This document shows positions 44,882-54,685 of a DNA stretch of 64,000 nucleotides, piece by piece (within the stretch, counting starts at the first letter, position 1; every line of letters begins with the position of its first letter). The position numbers and the translations under genes were made by a program. This DNA comes from Candidatus Dependentiae bacterium (lineage in GTDB: Bacteria; Babelota; Babeliae; Babelales; UBA12411), in the NCBI GenBank assembly GCA_003511165.1, contig DOJW01000008.1, forward strand, positions 123,645 through 187,644, written 5' to 3'. The notes beneath the pieces are model-generated. The model ran no database searches, was not told the origin of the DNA, and saw nothing but the letters and a program-made list of their open reading frames with translations.

Positions 44882-47056
44882 ATGCTTAGCAATGTAGAAA
44901 ATATTTTTTTAGAAAAAAGTGGTCGAAAATTAAATTATCCAAACGAAAAAATTCCAGTAATCGAAGTTGAAAATAGCTTAGAATTAGGAAAACTCGTAGC
45001 CCTTAGATTTATTGAGTGGGTATTACAAAATCCTAACGGAGTTATTTCTCTTCCGACCGGTAAAACTCCACTTACATTCATAAAGCAATTAGATCATTAC
45101 AAAAAAAATTGGAATGATTCTACAGTTTCCGCAGAACTAAAATATTTTGGTATCTCAAATAAAACTTTCCCCGATACTTCAAGCCTAAAATTTGTCCAGA
45201 TGGATGAATATTTTCCTATAGAAACTAATGACAAAAATAGCTTTTCATCTTATGTCGAAAAAAATTACATTTCTATTTTGCAAATAAAACCAGAAAACTG
45301 TTTGAAAATGATCTTCCCAAAAGAAATGTTAGAAAATCCAACTTCCGATTCTATTGAAAAGTTTTGCACAGATTATGAAGAAAAGATCAAAAATTTTGGC
45401 GGGATCAATTTCTTTTTGGGTGGCATAGGGCCTGATGGACATATCGCTTTCAACATGAAAAATTCCTCGTTTGACAGTAAAACAAGATTAATAACTTTAA
45501 ATTATGAAAGCGCTGCCGTTGCTGCAGGAGATTTTGGAGGCATGAGCCACTGTCGAAATAAACAAGCTATTACAATAGGCTTAAACACTATAACAGCAAA
45601 TAAAAACGCGACCATAATAATTTTTGCATCAGGAAAACTCAAAGCACCGATTGTTAAAAAAGCTATTGAAGAAAAACAAAGCATCGAAAGTCCTGCATCG
45701 ATTTTCCAAAACAACCCAAATGCCAAATTTTATTTAAACAAAGACGCTGCATCAAACTTATATTTTAGAAGAGCTGAATATATAAAAAATATTCCAAATT
45801 TAGAAAATCATCCTCAAATAATAGACGAAATAATTTTTGAGCAATCAAAAAATTGCCACAAAAACGTTGATGAATTAACAAAAACTGATTTTGAAACAAC
45901 AGAAAAAGGTAAATTTTTAATTTCAAAATTCGATAGCAAGTTACCCGATATTTTGCAAGATTCAAAAAATAGATTAATCGAAAAAATAAAACTCGGACAA
46001 AAACAACTAAAAGGCCTAAAAATATTACATACATCGCCACATCCTGACGATGAGATGCTTGGATATTTTCCGCACATTTTAGATTTATTAAAAGATAATG
46101 AAAATTATTTTGCATATTTCACAAATGGGTATAGGGCTATTGCAAACAGCTATCTTGAAACACTTGCAAACGACATTGATTTAAATTTCATCGAAACAAA
46201 TAAATCTTTAATTTTCGATCTACCTTACGAAAAAACATTAGAAATATTCAAAAATTCTTTCTTAAAAAACACGCAAAACTTAGATTTCGATAAATTGATA
46301 CTTTCACGATTTTTGGCAGAAACTTTTGAGATTAATTGCGCTAATAAATTAATTGAAAAAATAGTTTGGCTCAAAAATGATTATCTAAAATCGGCAAAAC
46401 CTGGATATGCCGACACCCCTGAAATACAAATATTAAAAGGTAAAATTAGACAATCAGAAGTTGATAGAATGTGGTTTAATTTAAATGTTCCTTTAAGCCA
46501 CATATTCCATCTTAAATCCAAATTTTATACCCCAGATTATTCTGCAAAACCACTTGATGATGACATCAAGCCAATACTTGATTTGATAAATAAAATAAAA
46601 CCAGACATTATCAGTTTTGCATTCGACCCACAAGGAACTGGCCCTGATACCCATTTCAAAGTTTTACAAATAATAAACAAAGCGCTGGAAATAAAACAAA
46701 CAGAGCAAAAAGGTTTTCCCAAATTTGTTTGGTGCTATCGAAATGTTTGGTATAAATTCAACCTTTTCGATAACGATTTAGCAATTATCCCAGCAACAGC
46801 AAATCAATTAAAACTTATGGACTACACATTCAAAAAATCTTTTTCAACTCAAACTTCTGCAGAATTTCCATCACAATTTCATGACGGACCATTTTCAGAA
46901 CTTTCCTGCAAAATTCAGCACGAACAGTTTAATCTATTAAAAGATTTACTTGGGGAAGAAAATCTAATAAATCTTTTTGATAACAAGCTACAAAATATTA
47001 GCGGCATGATTTTTATGAAACAAATGAGTTTGGAAGAATATTTGAAAGTTAAATAA
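44882..47056 (+). CDS. NagB-type glucosamine-6-phosphate deaminase fused to a PIG-L/LmbE domain
   Basis: A 724-residue two-domain protein. Residues 20-300 are NagB-like (SLPTGKTPLTF, FVQMDEYFPI, FFLGGIGPDGHIAFN, KQAITIGLNTI), which converts glucosamine-6-phosphate to fructose-6-phosphate. Residues 375-720 have a PIG-L deacetylase: the zinc motif HTSPHPDDEML starting at His387 and a later FDPQGTGPDTHFK. PIG-L proteins remove N-acetyl groups. The fusion thus could deacetylate and then deaminate an amino sugar; the same fusion is known in Bacteroidetes. It is coupled to a downstream phosphodiester glycosidase gene (1-bp overlap). Confidence 0.88.
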   Translation: MLSNVENIFLEKSGRKLNYPNEKIPVIEVENSLELGKLVALRFIEWVLQNPNGVISLPTGKTPLTFIKQLDHYKKNWNDSTVSAELKYFGISNKTFPDTSSLKFVQMDEYFPIETNDKNSFSSYVEKNYISILQIKPENCLKMIFPKEMLENPTSDSIEKFCTDYEEKIKNFGGINFFLGGIGPDGHIAFNMKNSSFDSKTRLITLNYESAAVAAGDFGGMSHCRNKQAITIGLNTITANKNATIIIFASGKLKAPIVKKAIEEKQSIESPASIFQNNPNAKFYLNKDAASNLYFRRAEYIKNIPNLENHPQIIDEIIFEQSKNCHKNVDELTKTDFETTEKGKFLISKFDSKLPDILQDSKNRLIEKIKLGQKQLKGLKILHTSPHPDDEMLGYFPHILDLLKDNENYFAYFTNGYRAIANSYLETLANDIDLNFIETNKSLIFDLPYEKTLEIFKNSFLKNTQNLDFDKLILSRFLAETFEINCANKLIEKIVWLKNDYLKSAKPGYADTPEIQILKGKIRQSEVDRMWFNLNVPLSHIFHLKSKFYTPDYSAKPLDDDIKPILDLINKIKPDIISFAFDPQGTGPDTHFKVLQIINKALEIKQTEQKGFPKFVWCYRNVWYKFNLFDNDLAIIPATANQLKLMDYTFKKSFSTQTSAEFPSQFHDGPFSELSCKIQHEQFNLLKDLLGEENLINLFDNKLQNISGMIFMKQMSLEEYLKVK

Positions 47057-48270
47057 TGACTCTTCATTCAAAATTCAAAAAAATTTACATTCTTATTGTT
47101 ATATCATTTTGCTTTATTAAATTAGACGGTTTTTCGATCTTAAATTCTAATATTCACCTTGCAAATTATTATTACGAAGATGGATTAGAGTACAAAAATA
47201 TTTGTGAATCTTTTCCAGAGCCTATGTCTATACATATTATCGACATAGATCCCGCAAAATACAGTATGCGAATCGAAGCTGCACAAAAAAACAAAATCGG
47301 ACGAGATACTGTCTCTAATATCGCAAAAAGAGAAAATGCTTTGCTTGCTGTCAATGGTAATTTTTTTGAAATTGTAGAAGAAACAGAAAAAGACAAAAAC
47401 CATTTATTTTCTCAAATACTATTTTTCGACGGAATTCCATCTAGCATTTTAAAAGTAAATAACCTTTGGTTTACGGCTATAGAAAAATACAAAGGTTGTA
47501 TCGGATGGTCTAAAGGAGGTAAAAAAGTAGCTATTGATAAAATAGATATGAAATGGTGGCTGAAAATAGAAAATAAAAAAATTCTCGCTTCTCATATAAA
47601 TAGGGTTAGAAAAGATAACGAAACTGTTATATATTTTTCCACACTTGGCGAATCAACACATACGGATGCTAGTGGGACAGAAATCGTAGTTGAAGACAAC
47701 AAAATAACCGCTATCAATAAAAACATTGGTGATTCAAAAATTCCACAAAATGGTTTTGTTTTTTCGATAGGGAAAGACGCTTCAATAAATCTGCAAGATT
47801 TCAAAATAGGAACCGCTTGTAGTTATTTCTATGAAGTCTCATCACTACTAAAAAAAGAAAACGCTTCCGATTGGAACAATTTCGATTACATTTTAGGCGG
47901 TATTCCTGTTTTAATATACAATGGACAAAAAGTCACCGACTTTTCTTCCGACAATATAGTCAGTTATTTCAAAGATTTTGTTCACCCTCGAACAGCTATT
48001 GGCATTAAACAAAATGGGCATTGGGTCATTGTGATTGTCGAAGGAAGACAACTGTTATTTAGCATAGGAATGACACTAAATGCGCTTGCAGACCTATTGG
48101 TAGAGTTAGGTTGCGTCGATGCCATAAATCTTGATGGAGGCGGGTCCAGCACTTTAGTTTTTTCAAATAAAATACTCAACAACCCCAATGATCATTCCTG
48201 GAGTTTTTGGAAAAATAGAATCCCAAAAGAAAGAAAAGTCGCAGATGCTGTTTTAATTAATAAAAGATAA
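47056..48270 (+). CDS. Exported phosphodiester glycosidase (NAGPA-like), copy 1
   Basis: A 404-residue protein with a signal peptide (residues 1-28). It matches the phosphodiester glycosidase family (PF09992, N-acetylglucosamine-1-phosphodiester alpha-N-acetylglucosaminidase): MRIEAAQKNKIGRDTVSNIAKRE, AVNGNFFE, HPRTAIGIKQNGHWVIVIVEGR and the hallmark AINLDGGGSSTLVF. Such enzymes remove a sugar linked through phosphodiester bonds, as in wall polymers or exopolysaccharides. It overlaps the NagB-LmbE gene by one base and is followed by a paralogue 12 bases on, so the three make one amino-sugar operon. Confidence 0.88.
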   Translation: MTLHSKFKKIYILIVISFCFIKLDGFSILNSNIHLANYYYEDGLEYKNICESFPEPMSIHIIDIDPAKYSMRIEAAQKNKIGRDTVSNIAKRENALLAVNGNFFEIVEETEKDKNHLFSQILFFDGIPSSILKVNNLWFTAIEKYKGCIGWSKGGKKVAIDKIDMKWWLKIENKKILASHINRVRKDNETVIYFSTLGESTHTDASGTEIVVEDNKITAINKNIGDSKIPQNGFVFSIGKDASINLQDFKIGTACSYFYEVSSLLKKENASDWNNFDYILGGIPVLIYNGQKVTDFSSDNIVSYFKDFVHPRTAIGIKQNGHWVIVIVEGRQLLFSIGMTLNALADLLVELGCVDAINLDGGGSSTLVFSNKILNNPNDHSWSFWKNRIPKERKVADAVLINKR

Positions 48271-48282
48271 GCTATAAATATT

Positions 48283-49509
48283 ATGAAAAAAGTAAATTTA
48301 ATCGTTTTATCTACTGCTTTTTTAGCAATAATAGTTTTACTTGCTCTACAAAAGATTTCTTTAAAAAAAGAAACGCTTATAGATTTTGAAAATAATTTAA
48401 ATTATCCTGGATTACAATACAAAACGATTTCTCAATTTTTACCAATTCCTCTATCGATTCACATCCTAGAAATTGATCCTCGAAAGTATAAAATCGAAAT
48501 AGTAAGTGGCGGGAATGAAAAAGTCGGATGTGAAAAAGTTTCCTCTATTGCACAAAAAGTAAATGCTATTGCAGCCGTAAATGGTGGATTTTTCTGGTAC
48601 AAATGTTTCGATCCAAAATTTGAAGGTATCCCTCTACAAATCCTAAAAATAGGAAATAAATGGTATTCGGACCCCATCGGCGATATTGCCATCATAGGGT
48701 GGAATAAAGAAGGATCGGAAGTCGATTTAATTAACTTACTCATGAAATGGGAAGTTAAAATCGGAAACAAAATTTATCCAGTAAATCGCATAAATAAACC
48801 ACGCGGCAAGAATCGAATCGTTTTATATTTACCAACAATGGGTGAAAATACCCTGTCCAGCAAAAACGGAACCGAGATCATTGTAGACAATAATAAAGTA
48901 ATAGATATTGAGCAAAAAATAGGAAATAGTAAAATACCAAAAAACGGTTTTGTTTACTCTGTAGGTGAATGGGTAAAAACAGATTTATCTAAAATAAAAA
49001 TTGGGGATCGTGCATCATTTTCTCATGAATTTTTAACATCAACCGCAGATAATACTCAAACAAACTCTAATCTTTTTGAACAATGGGAAAATAAAGAGTT
49101 TATCTTGGGGGGCACACCAATTCTCATTTCAAATGGGGAAATTTCCTACGACTTTCAAGAAGATGATAAATTTCAAGATCCTTTTTTACTTCAGCGTCAC
49201 CCTCGAACAGCAATCGGCGTAAAACCAAATGGAAATTGGATTTTTGTCGTAGTAGATGGTCGTCAAACAATGTTCAGCGTTGGAATGTCCATCAAAGAGC
49301 TTGCGCTATTTATGAAATCATTAGGTTGCAGCAAGGCTATAAATCTAGACGGCGGCGGATCCAGTACGTTTTATTATAAAGGCAAAATCCGTAATAATCC
49401 TTGCGGTGATTTTGGCGAGTGGCATCTTTTCAAAAAAACAAATGCAACCGAGCGTGCAGTTTCAGATATTTTAGTCGTTTTACCTCGAGAAGAACAAAAG
49501 ATCGCTTAA
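48283..49509 (+). CDS. Exported phosphodiester glycosidase (NAGPA-like), copy 2
   Basis: A 408-residue paralogue of the previous gene, with a single N-terminal hydrophobic segment (KVNLIVLSTAFLAIIVLLAL) that may be a membrane anchor instead of a cleaved signal. Same motif order: IEIVSGGNEKVGCEKVSSIA, AVNGGFFWYKCF, RHPRTAIGVKPNGNWIFVVVDGRQ and INLDGGGSSTFYY. It starts 12 bases after the first copy. The duplication and the different N-termini suggest division of labour, for example periplasmic against membrane-bound. clpB begins 82 bases downstream, after nothing that looks like a terminator. Confidence 0.88.
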   Translation: MKKVNLIVLSTAFLAIIVLLALQKISLKKETLIDFENNLNYPGLQYKTISQFLPIPLSIHILEIDPRKYKIEIVSGGNEKVGCEKVSSIAQKVNAIAAVNGGFFWYKCFDPKFEGIPLQILKIGNKWYSDPIGDIAIIGWNKEGSEVDLINLLMKWEVKIGNKIYPVNRINKPRGKNRIVLYLPTMGENTLSSKNGTEIIVDNNKVIDIEQKIGNSKIPKNGFVYSVGEWVKTDLSKIKIGDRASFSHEFLTSTADNTQTNSNLFEQWENKEFILGGTPILISNGEISYDFQEDDKFQDPFLLQRHPRTAIGVKPNGNWIFVVVDGRQTMFSVGMSIKELALFMKSLGCSKAINLDGGGSSTFYYKGKIRNNPCGDFGEWHLFKKTNATERAVSDILVVLPREEQKIA

Positions 49510-49590
49510 AACTTTCCTTAACTATTCTTTACTTACCAATGTTTCTGCTAAATTTAAAAAAGAGTAATTTTAATATTTTCTGGAGGTTTT

Positions 49591-52152
49591 ATGAACATAG
49601 AAAAATTTACTAATGCTTTTGCAGAGCTACTACAAAGTGCTGCAACTATCGCACAAAAAGAACAAAATCCTGCTATTCAAACATTACATCTGCTAGCAGC
49701 TAGTTTAGAAAACAACTTTTGCTCATCAATATTAAATCAATTTTCAATTGATTTAACACAATTAAGTAGTTTAATTCGTAACTATCTGAATAAATTTCCA
49801 AAAGCACAAGGCGGTCAGATTTCGATAGATTACACTCTCCAAAATTTTCTTGAAGAATGCGATAAAGAGACTAAAAATTTAGGCGATGAATATATAAGTC
49901 TTGATATCGCGTTACTGGTTATGTCAAAAACTAAAAGCTTGCCAGAAGAGATTTCAAAATTTTTAGAAAATGGCGGATTCATATACAAAAACATTTTAGT
50001 TTTAATTAAAAAACTTCGCGGAGGGGAAAAAGTGAATAATAAAAATGCAGAAAACGAGTACCAAGTTCTCGAAAAATTCTGCCAAGATTTAACCAAAATG
50101 GCATCATCAGGAAAACTTGATCCTGTTATCGGACGTCATGATGAAATTCGCAGAGTAATGCAGATATTATCTCGAAGAACAAAAAATAATCCGGTATTAG
50201 TTGGAGAACCTGGAGTTGGTAAAACAGCAATCGTTGAAGGTGTTGCACAGAGAATAGTAAATGACGATGTTCCTGAAAGTTTAAAGGGGAAAAAAATACT
50301 TTCGCTAGATCTCGGATCACTTGTGGCCGGAACAAAATATCAGGGAGAGTTTGAATCAAGAATCAAATCAATTTTGCAAGCGATCGAAAAAGAAGAAGGT
50401 AAAATTATTTTATTTATCGACGAGCTACATATGATCGTCGGTGCTGGATCTGGTGGCGGCGGCTCGATGGATGCTTCCAACTTACTCAAACCCGCGCTTG
50501 CTCGAGGATTGCTCCATTGCATAGGAGCAACAACACTCACAGAATACAAAAAATTTATAGAAAAAGATGCAGCGCTTGAGCGAAGATTTCAAAAAGTTTT
50601 AGTCGAGGAACCAAGCGTTGAAGATGCATTATCGATCTTGCGAGGTTTAAAAGAAAAATATGAACTTCACCATGGAATCCATATCAAAGATCAAGCTCTT
50701 GTAAAAGCTGTGAATTTGGCATCAAGAATGATCGAGGATCGATTTTTGCCAGACAAAGCGATTGATTTAGTTGACGAAGCAGCAACAATGGTAAGAATGG
50801 CAATTGATTCACGACCTGAAGAAATTGATAAACTTGACAGGACAATCGCTCAACTTGAAATCGAAAAAGTAGCACTTGCAAAAGAAAAAGATGAAGCTTC
50901 AAAATCAAGACTTGAAACACTTGAAAAAGAACTTGCAGATTTAAAAGAACAAAACAAAGAAGTTTTGGCAAAATGGCAAGCTGAAAGACAACCTCTTGAA
51001 AAAATCCAAAAATTAAAAGAGCAACTCGAAGAGCAAAAAATAGCATTTGCACAGGCGGAGAGAATGGGCGATTATTCACGCGCATCTATGATCAAATATG
51101 GCAAAATTGCAGATCTTGAGAAAAAACTTAGCGTTGAACAAGAAAAACTTAAAAATCTAAAAACGCACTTTCTCAAAGAAGAAGTTGATGAAAATGATAT
51201 TGCAACCGTGTTATCCCGTTGGCTAAAAATACCTGTCGAAAAGCTCAAAGAAGATGAGGGCGAAAAACTTATTTCGATGGAAAAAGAACTACACAAAAGG
51301 GTCATTGGGCAAGATGAAGCAATAACCAAAATCGCAGATACTATTCGCATGCACAGAGCAGGACTTGCAGATCCAAATAAACCAATCGGATCTTTTCTAT
51401 TTCTGGGACCAACCGGTGTCGGTAAAACAGAAGTTGCAAAAACATTAGCTGACTATCTTTTTAGCGATGAAAACAAAATTATTCGAATCGACATGTCGGA
51501 ATATATGGAAAAACATTCTGTCGCAAGACTTATAGGCGCACCTCCAGGATATGTTGGATACGAAGAAGGTGGACAACTTACAGAGCAAGTACGAGCACAT
51601 CCGTACAGCGTAATTCTTTTTGACGAAATCGAAAAAGCACACCCTGATGTTTTCAATATTTTCCTACAAATTTTAGATGAAGGACATTTAACAGATTCAC
51701 AAGGAAGAACTGTTTCTTTCAAAAATTGTATTGTCATTATGACCTCAAATTTAGGTTCCAATATTATTTTGGAAGAAGGTGGTTTAACTAAAGCTGTAAA
51801 AGAAAAAATTGAAAATCTTTTACACAAAAACTTCAGGCCTGAATTTTTAAATCGAATCGACGATATTATTTACTTCAAACCACTTTCAGAAAAAGAAATA
51901 ATCAAAATAGTAGATATTCAGCTGCAAGCACTTCAAGAAAGACTTATCGATAAAAAAATAGAAATCAACGTAAGCCAAAAAGCAAAAGATTTTGTTGCTG
52001 AAGAAGGTTTTTCAAAAGAGTTTGGCGCAAGACCTGTCAAAAGAGCTGTGCAACACTACATTGCAACACCGCTCGCGTCTGCAATTTTGAAAAATCCTGA
52101 TAAAAAGGAATTCGAAATCGATCTTAAATCAGACAAAATATCTATTAGTTAA
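49591..52152 (+). CDS. clpB: ClpB disaggregase (Hsp100)
   Basis: An 853-residue AAA+ disaggregase that works with DnaK to rescue aggregated proteins. The N-domain (ALHLL-type repeats, residues 1-150) precedes AAA1 with Walker A GEPGVGKT at 205-212, GRHDEIRRVMQILSRRTKNNPVL and IDELHMIVGAG. The middle coiled-coil domain (residues about 400-530; VALAKEKDEASKSRLETLEKEL) separates it from AAA2 with Walker A GPTGVGKT at 606-613, ARLIGAPPGYVGYEEGGQLTE and FRPEFLNRIDD. The coiled-coil M-domain distinguishes ClpB from ClpA and ClpC. The start has AGGTTT upstream within TGGAGGTTTT. Confidence 0.96.
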   Translation: MNIEKFTNAFAELLQSAATIAQKEQNPAIQTLHLLAASLENNFCSSILNQFSIDLTQLSSLIRNYLNKFPKAQGGQISIDYTLQNFLEECDKETKNLGDEYISLDIALLVMSKTKSLPEEISKFLENGGFIYKNILVLIKKLRGGEKVNNKNAENEYQVLEKFCQDLTKMASSGKLDPVIGRHDEIRRVMQILSRRTKNNPVLVGEPGVGKTAIVEGVAQRIVNDDVPESLKGKKILSLDLGSLVAGTKYQGEFESRIKSILQAIEKEEGKIILFIDELHMIVGAGSGGGGSMDASNLLKPALARGLLHCIGATTLTEYKKFIEKDAALERRFQKVLVEEPSVEDALSILRGLKEKYELHHGIHIKDQALVKAVNLASRMIEDRFLPDKAIDLVDEAATMVRMAIDSRPEEIDKLDRTIAQLEIEKVALAKEKDEASKSRLETLEKELADLKEQNKEVLAKWQAERQPLEKIQKLKEQLEEQKIAFAQAERMGDYSRASMIKYGKIADLEKKLSVEQEKLKNLKTHFLKEEVDENDIATVLSRWLKIPVEKLKEDEGEKLISMEKELHKRVIGQDEAITKIADTIRMHRAGLADPNKPIGSFLFLGPTGVGKTEVAKTLADYLFSDENKIIRIDMSEYMEKHSVARLIGAPPGYVGYEEGGQLTEQVRAHPYSVILFDEIEKAHPDVFNIFLQILDEGHLTDSQGRTVSFKNCIVIMTSNLGSNIILEEGGLTKAVKEKIENLLHKNFRPEFLNRIDDIIYFKPLSEKEIIKIVDIQLQALQERLIDKKIEINVSQKAKDFVAEEGFSKEFGARPVKRAVQHYIATPLASAILKNPDKKEFEIDLKSDKISIS

Positions 52153-52155
52153 AAC

Positions 52156-52187
52156 AAAAAGGGAGAGTTCTTAAACTCTCCCTTTTT
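52156..52187. terminator. Bidirectional terminator after clpB
   Basis: AAAAAGGGAGAGTT and AACTCTCCCTTTTT pair over 14 bp with a 4-base loop and T-runs on both strands. It serves clpB on the plus strand and the convergent small gene at 52209 on the minus strand. Confidence 0.93.
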
Positions 52188-52208
52188 TAATAAACTTAAA
52201 TTGTAAAT

Positions 52209-52589
52209 TTAATTTTTTTTAAGTTGCTTTGTTAAATTTTCTATTTCACCATCTATTCTAGAAACTTCAGCTTCATGAGGTTTTTTATCATTTTCTAAGG
52301 CGGAAATTTGCTGTGCTTTAGGTAAACTTAAGCCAACTTTTCCAGGAATAGGTTTTAAAGCTTCTATTTGTTGTTGTATTTTTGCTATTTCTTCTTCATG
52401 CATTTGTTTTTGTTTAACTAAAGCATCTATTTGATCTTGAATTTGTTTAAAATCAGGAAATCGATATATAGGAGCTATTCCACCTGGACCGATTAATCCC
52501 GGTTTTTGTATATATCCAGTAGCCATCAAAACACCGACTAGAGTACAAATTAGTAGGCATGGAAGTAAAAAATATTTTATTAATTTCAT
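52209..52589 (-). CDS. Small exported or membrane-anchored coiled-coil protein
   Basis: A 126-residue protein. ATG at 52587-52589 has AAAAAGGAGTTTGTTT upstream; a TTG 6 bases before is rejected. The N-terminus (MKLIKYFLLPCLLICTLVGVLMATGY) is a signal peptide or anchor, followed by a Gly/Pro-rich stretch (QKPGLIGPGGIAP). The rest is a coiled coil (IQDQIDALVKQKQMHEEEI and a similar second helix). It may be a periplasmic spacer or lipid-linked coiled coil. No family name. Confidence 0.65.
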   Translation of the reverse strand: MKLIKYFLLPCLLICTLVGVLMATGYIQKPGLIGPGGIAPIYRFPDFKQIQDQIDALVKQKQMHEEEIAKIQQQIEALKPIPGKVGLSLPKAQQISALENDKKPHEAEVSRIDGEIENLTKQLKKN

Positions 52590-52706
52590 AAACAAACTCC
52601 TTTTTAAAAAAACGACTTTTAAGCCGCTAAGAAAACCAATTTTTATATTAACAACTAAGTAAATAAAAATAGAAATAATTAATTTTTTTTAACATTTATA
52701 CTTTAT

Positions 52707-53600
52707 TCAAGCAATTTTTAATTGCTTACTAAGTAAAATTCGAGAAGTTTCAATCTTAAACTCATCAATCAATAGTCTTATATTTTCATTAAATGGATTC
52801 TGCTCACAAAGAAAATCCATTTGCTTACAAATACGCTCTAAACTGCCGGGATAAATATGCATCTCTTCTACTAAAACTTCACACAATAAATGCACTATAT
52901 CTTGGGAAAAAGAATAAGAAGATTGCTGCATATCCAATTCTTGTATCTTTTGTAAAATATTTTGCGCAATCCTCTCTCTTGATATAACTTTATTCAAAGG
53001 CAGGAATCCACCATTTAACGTTCTTAAACAAGCCTCGCAAACCATAGGGTTTTTAAATTTTACACAATACCCTTGTAATCCACCTTCAGAAGTATTCGGA
53101 GGAATAAATTCTTCTTGAATCGAATTTTGTACTTCTAATGCAAAATTCAATTTAAATTGGATAAAATCAAATAATTCAGAATGAAAATTAAATAAATGAA
53201 TTCTCATAGTAAAACAAAAATGCTGAACCCTATTTGCAATCTCTCTTGAATAATTTTCTACTAGCACCTTATCAGTCAAGCAAATTAACCAAGCCGCAGG
53301 AATAAAAAACTTATCTAATATTTCAATCATTTTTGAAATATCTTCCTTAAAACTTTTTTCTTCCATGATTTCAAAAATTTTAATAAATAACTGAGGTCCT
53401 TTATCTAGAAAATTTTTTCTAGAAGCAATATCTCGCCTAAATTTTGGCGATAATTGCGGAAAAGAAACTAAATTTTGTACTTTTTCAGGGTTTAAAAGAC
53501 AACGAATCTCTGATTTAAAACTTTCTAAATCAAAATTAGCAAACAAAATTGAACTATAAAATTGCATCAAAATAAGAAATAATTTTTGACTAATACACAT
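52707..53600 (-). CDS. Exported protein, unknown function
   Basis: A 297-residue protein. Its ATG is preceded at 5 bases by AGAAGGAGG, a strong Shine-Dalgarno. The first 21 residues (MCISQKLFLILMQFYSSILFA) form a signal peptide. The mature part is helical and includes cysteines in NPMVCEACLRT. It lies in a run of minus-strand exported genes between clpB and alaS. It is not clearly related to its neighbours, and I cannot assign a function. Confidence 0.62.
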   Translation of the reverse strand: MCISQKLFLILMQFYSSILFANFDLESFKSEIRCLLNPEKVQNLVSFPQLSPKFRRDIASRKNFLDKGPQLFIKIFEIMEEKSFKEDISKMIEILDKFFIPAAWLICLTDKVLVENYSREIANRVQHFCFTMRIHLFNFHSELFDFIQFKLNFALEVQNSIQEEFIPPNTSEGGLQGYCVKFKNPMVCEACLRTLNGGFLPLNKVISRERIAQNILQKIQELDMQQSSYSFSQDIVHLLCEVLVEEMHIYPGSLERICKQMDFLCEQNPFNENIRLLIDEFKIETSRILLSKQLKIA

Positions 53601-53687
53601 ACCCCCTCCTTCTGTTATTAGTTAAACAGAAAAACATTTCTGTATTAGTTTACAAAAGATATAGGGTATAAAAGCTATATTTAAGAA

Positions 53688-54275
53688 TTAAACATTTAAA
53701 AAACTAATCAAACTATAAAGAAATGCAATGATATCAAACCTATTCAAACGTTGCATTTCTGAAATTTGCCGAGTTATTAGAGGTTTTAATTCTTGTTTAA
53801 TTTCAGAAGAACAATTTCTAAAAAAATATCCTAAAAACAGCTTAAATTGTTTTAATCCTTCTAAATTTCTAAAATCATCCAACATCATAAATCTGCTTAA
53901 AATTTCAGAAACGAATCCATCCGCACCTGATCTCAAATAAAAACATTCCCATTCATACTTTTCGTCACGAAAAATAGTATGCTCTGAAGGCGTATTGTCC
54001 GCATAAGGAACCAATCCCTGTGGTAAAACTTTCACATCACCTTCCATTTCCATAGGCGATGAAACTCCAGCATCATTCAAATCACCACTTTGTAATAAAG
54101 ACCCTTGAATCGGAACAAAAGCAGGTTCGACATGCCCCGTAGACAAGCTACGCATTCTTTCCGTCAATACATCAATAGACCCTTTTTCTCTTCTAAAATT
54201 AAACATTGAAAAAAGAGAAGTAATATTCACTAAAAAAATTATTCCTACAACTAAATTTGTTTTTCTAAAAATCAT
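53688..54275 (-). CDS. Exported protein, paralogue of its upstream neighbour
   Basis: A 195-residue protein from ATG 54275. The N-terminus (MIFRKTNLVVGIIFLVNITS) is a signal peptide. An acidic middle is followed by a helical C-terminal half that aligns with the neighbouring 132-residue gene: YEWECFYLRSGADGFVSEI / YEWLNIYSSLGVERLVSEM, then SSEIKQELKPLITRQISEMQ / CPDIKQELRVLIIKKFQEMQ and FLYS. An upstream in-frame start (54308) lies within the preceding gene's end. Function unknown; probably a duplicated secreted family. Confidence 0.65.
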   Translation of the reverse strand: MIFRKTNLVVGIIFLVNITSLFSMFNFRREKGSIDVLTERMRSLSTGHVEPAFVPIQGSLLQSGDLNDAGVSSPMEMEGDVKVLPQGLVPYADNTPSEHTIFRDEKYEWECFYLRSGADGFVSEILSRFMMLDDFRNLEGLKQFKLFLGYFFRNCSSEIKQELKPLITRQISEMQRLNRFDIIAFLYSLISFLNV

Positions 54276-54286
54276 TGTTTTCTTTA

Positions 54287-54685
54287 TTAAAAAATCTTTA
54301 TTACACAACTATAAAGAAATTCACTAACATCAATGTTTCTAATATTTTGCATTTCCTGAAATTTTTTAATTATCAATACGCGCAACTCTTGCTTAATATC
54401 AGGACAAAGCATGCTAAAAAAATCTATAATAGATTTTTTTAGCATAATCAATTCTTTTTCATTTCTTTTTTCGTATGAACAGGTTATTTTTTCTATCATT
54501 TCAGAAACTAAACGTTCAACTCCTAAACTTGAATAAATATTCAACCATTCATATTGCTGCTTACTTAAAGAAATTGCATGCTGCTTAACAGCATCATTAC
54601 TTCTAGAAGGAAACATTGCGGATATATGCATACAACTCACTAAAAAAGTTATTCCGGTCATTAAACTTGATTTTCTAATATCCAT
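54287..54685 (-). CDS. Small exported protein, overlapping the end of alaS
   Basis: A 132-residue protein with a signal peptide (MDIRKSSLMTGITFLVSCMHISA). Its start lies 25 bp inside the 3' end of alaS, and GAGG precedes the ATG by 7 bases, all inside the alaS reading frame. The start is supported by the paralogue, which begins similarly (IFRKTNL against DIRKSSL). The body is helical with a KQELRVLIIKKFQEMQ segment. Expression likely depends on transcription through alaS. No function recognised. Confidence 0.62.
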   Translation of the reverse strand: MDIRKSSLMTGITFLVSCMHISAMFPSRSNDAVKQHAISLSKQQYEWLNIYSSLGVERLVSEMIEKITCSYEKRNEKELIMLKKSIIDFFSMLCPDIKQELRVLIIKKFQEMQNIRNIDVSEFLYSCVIKIF

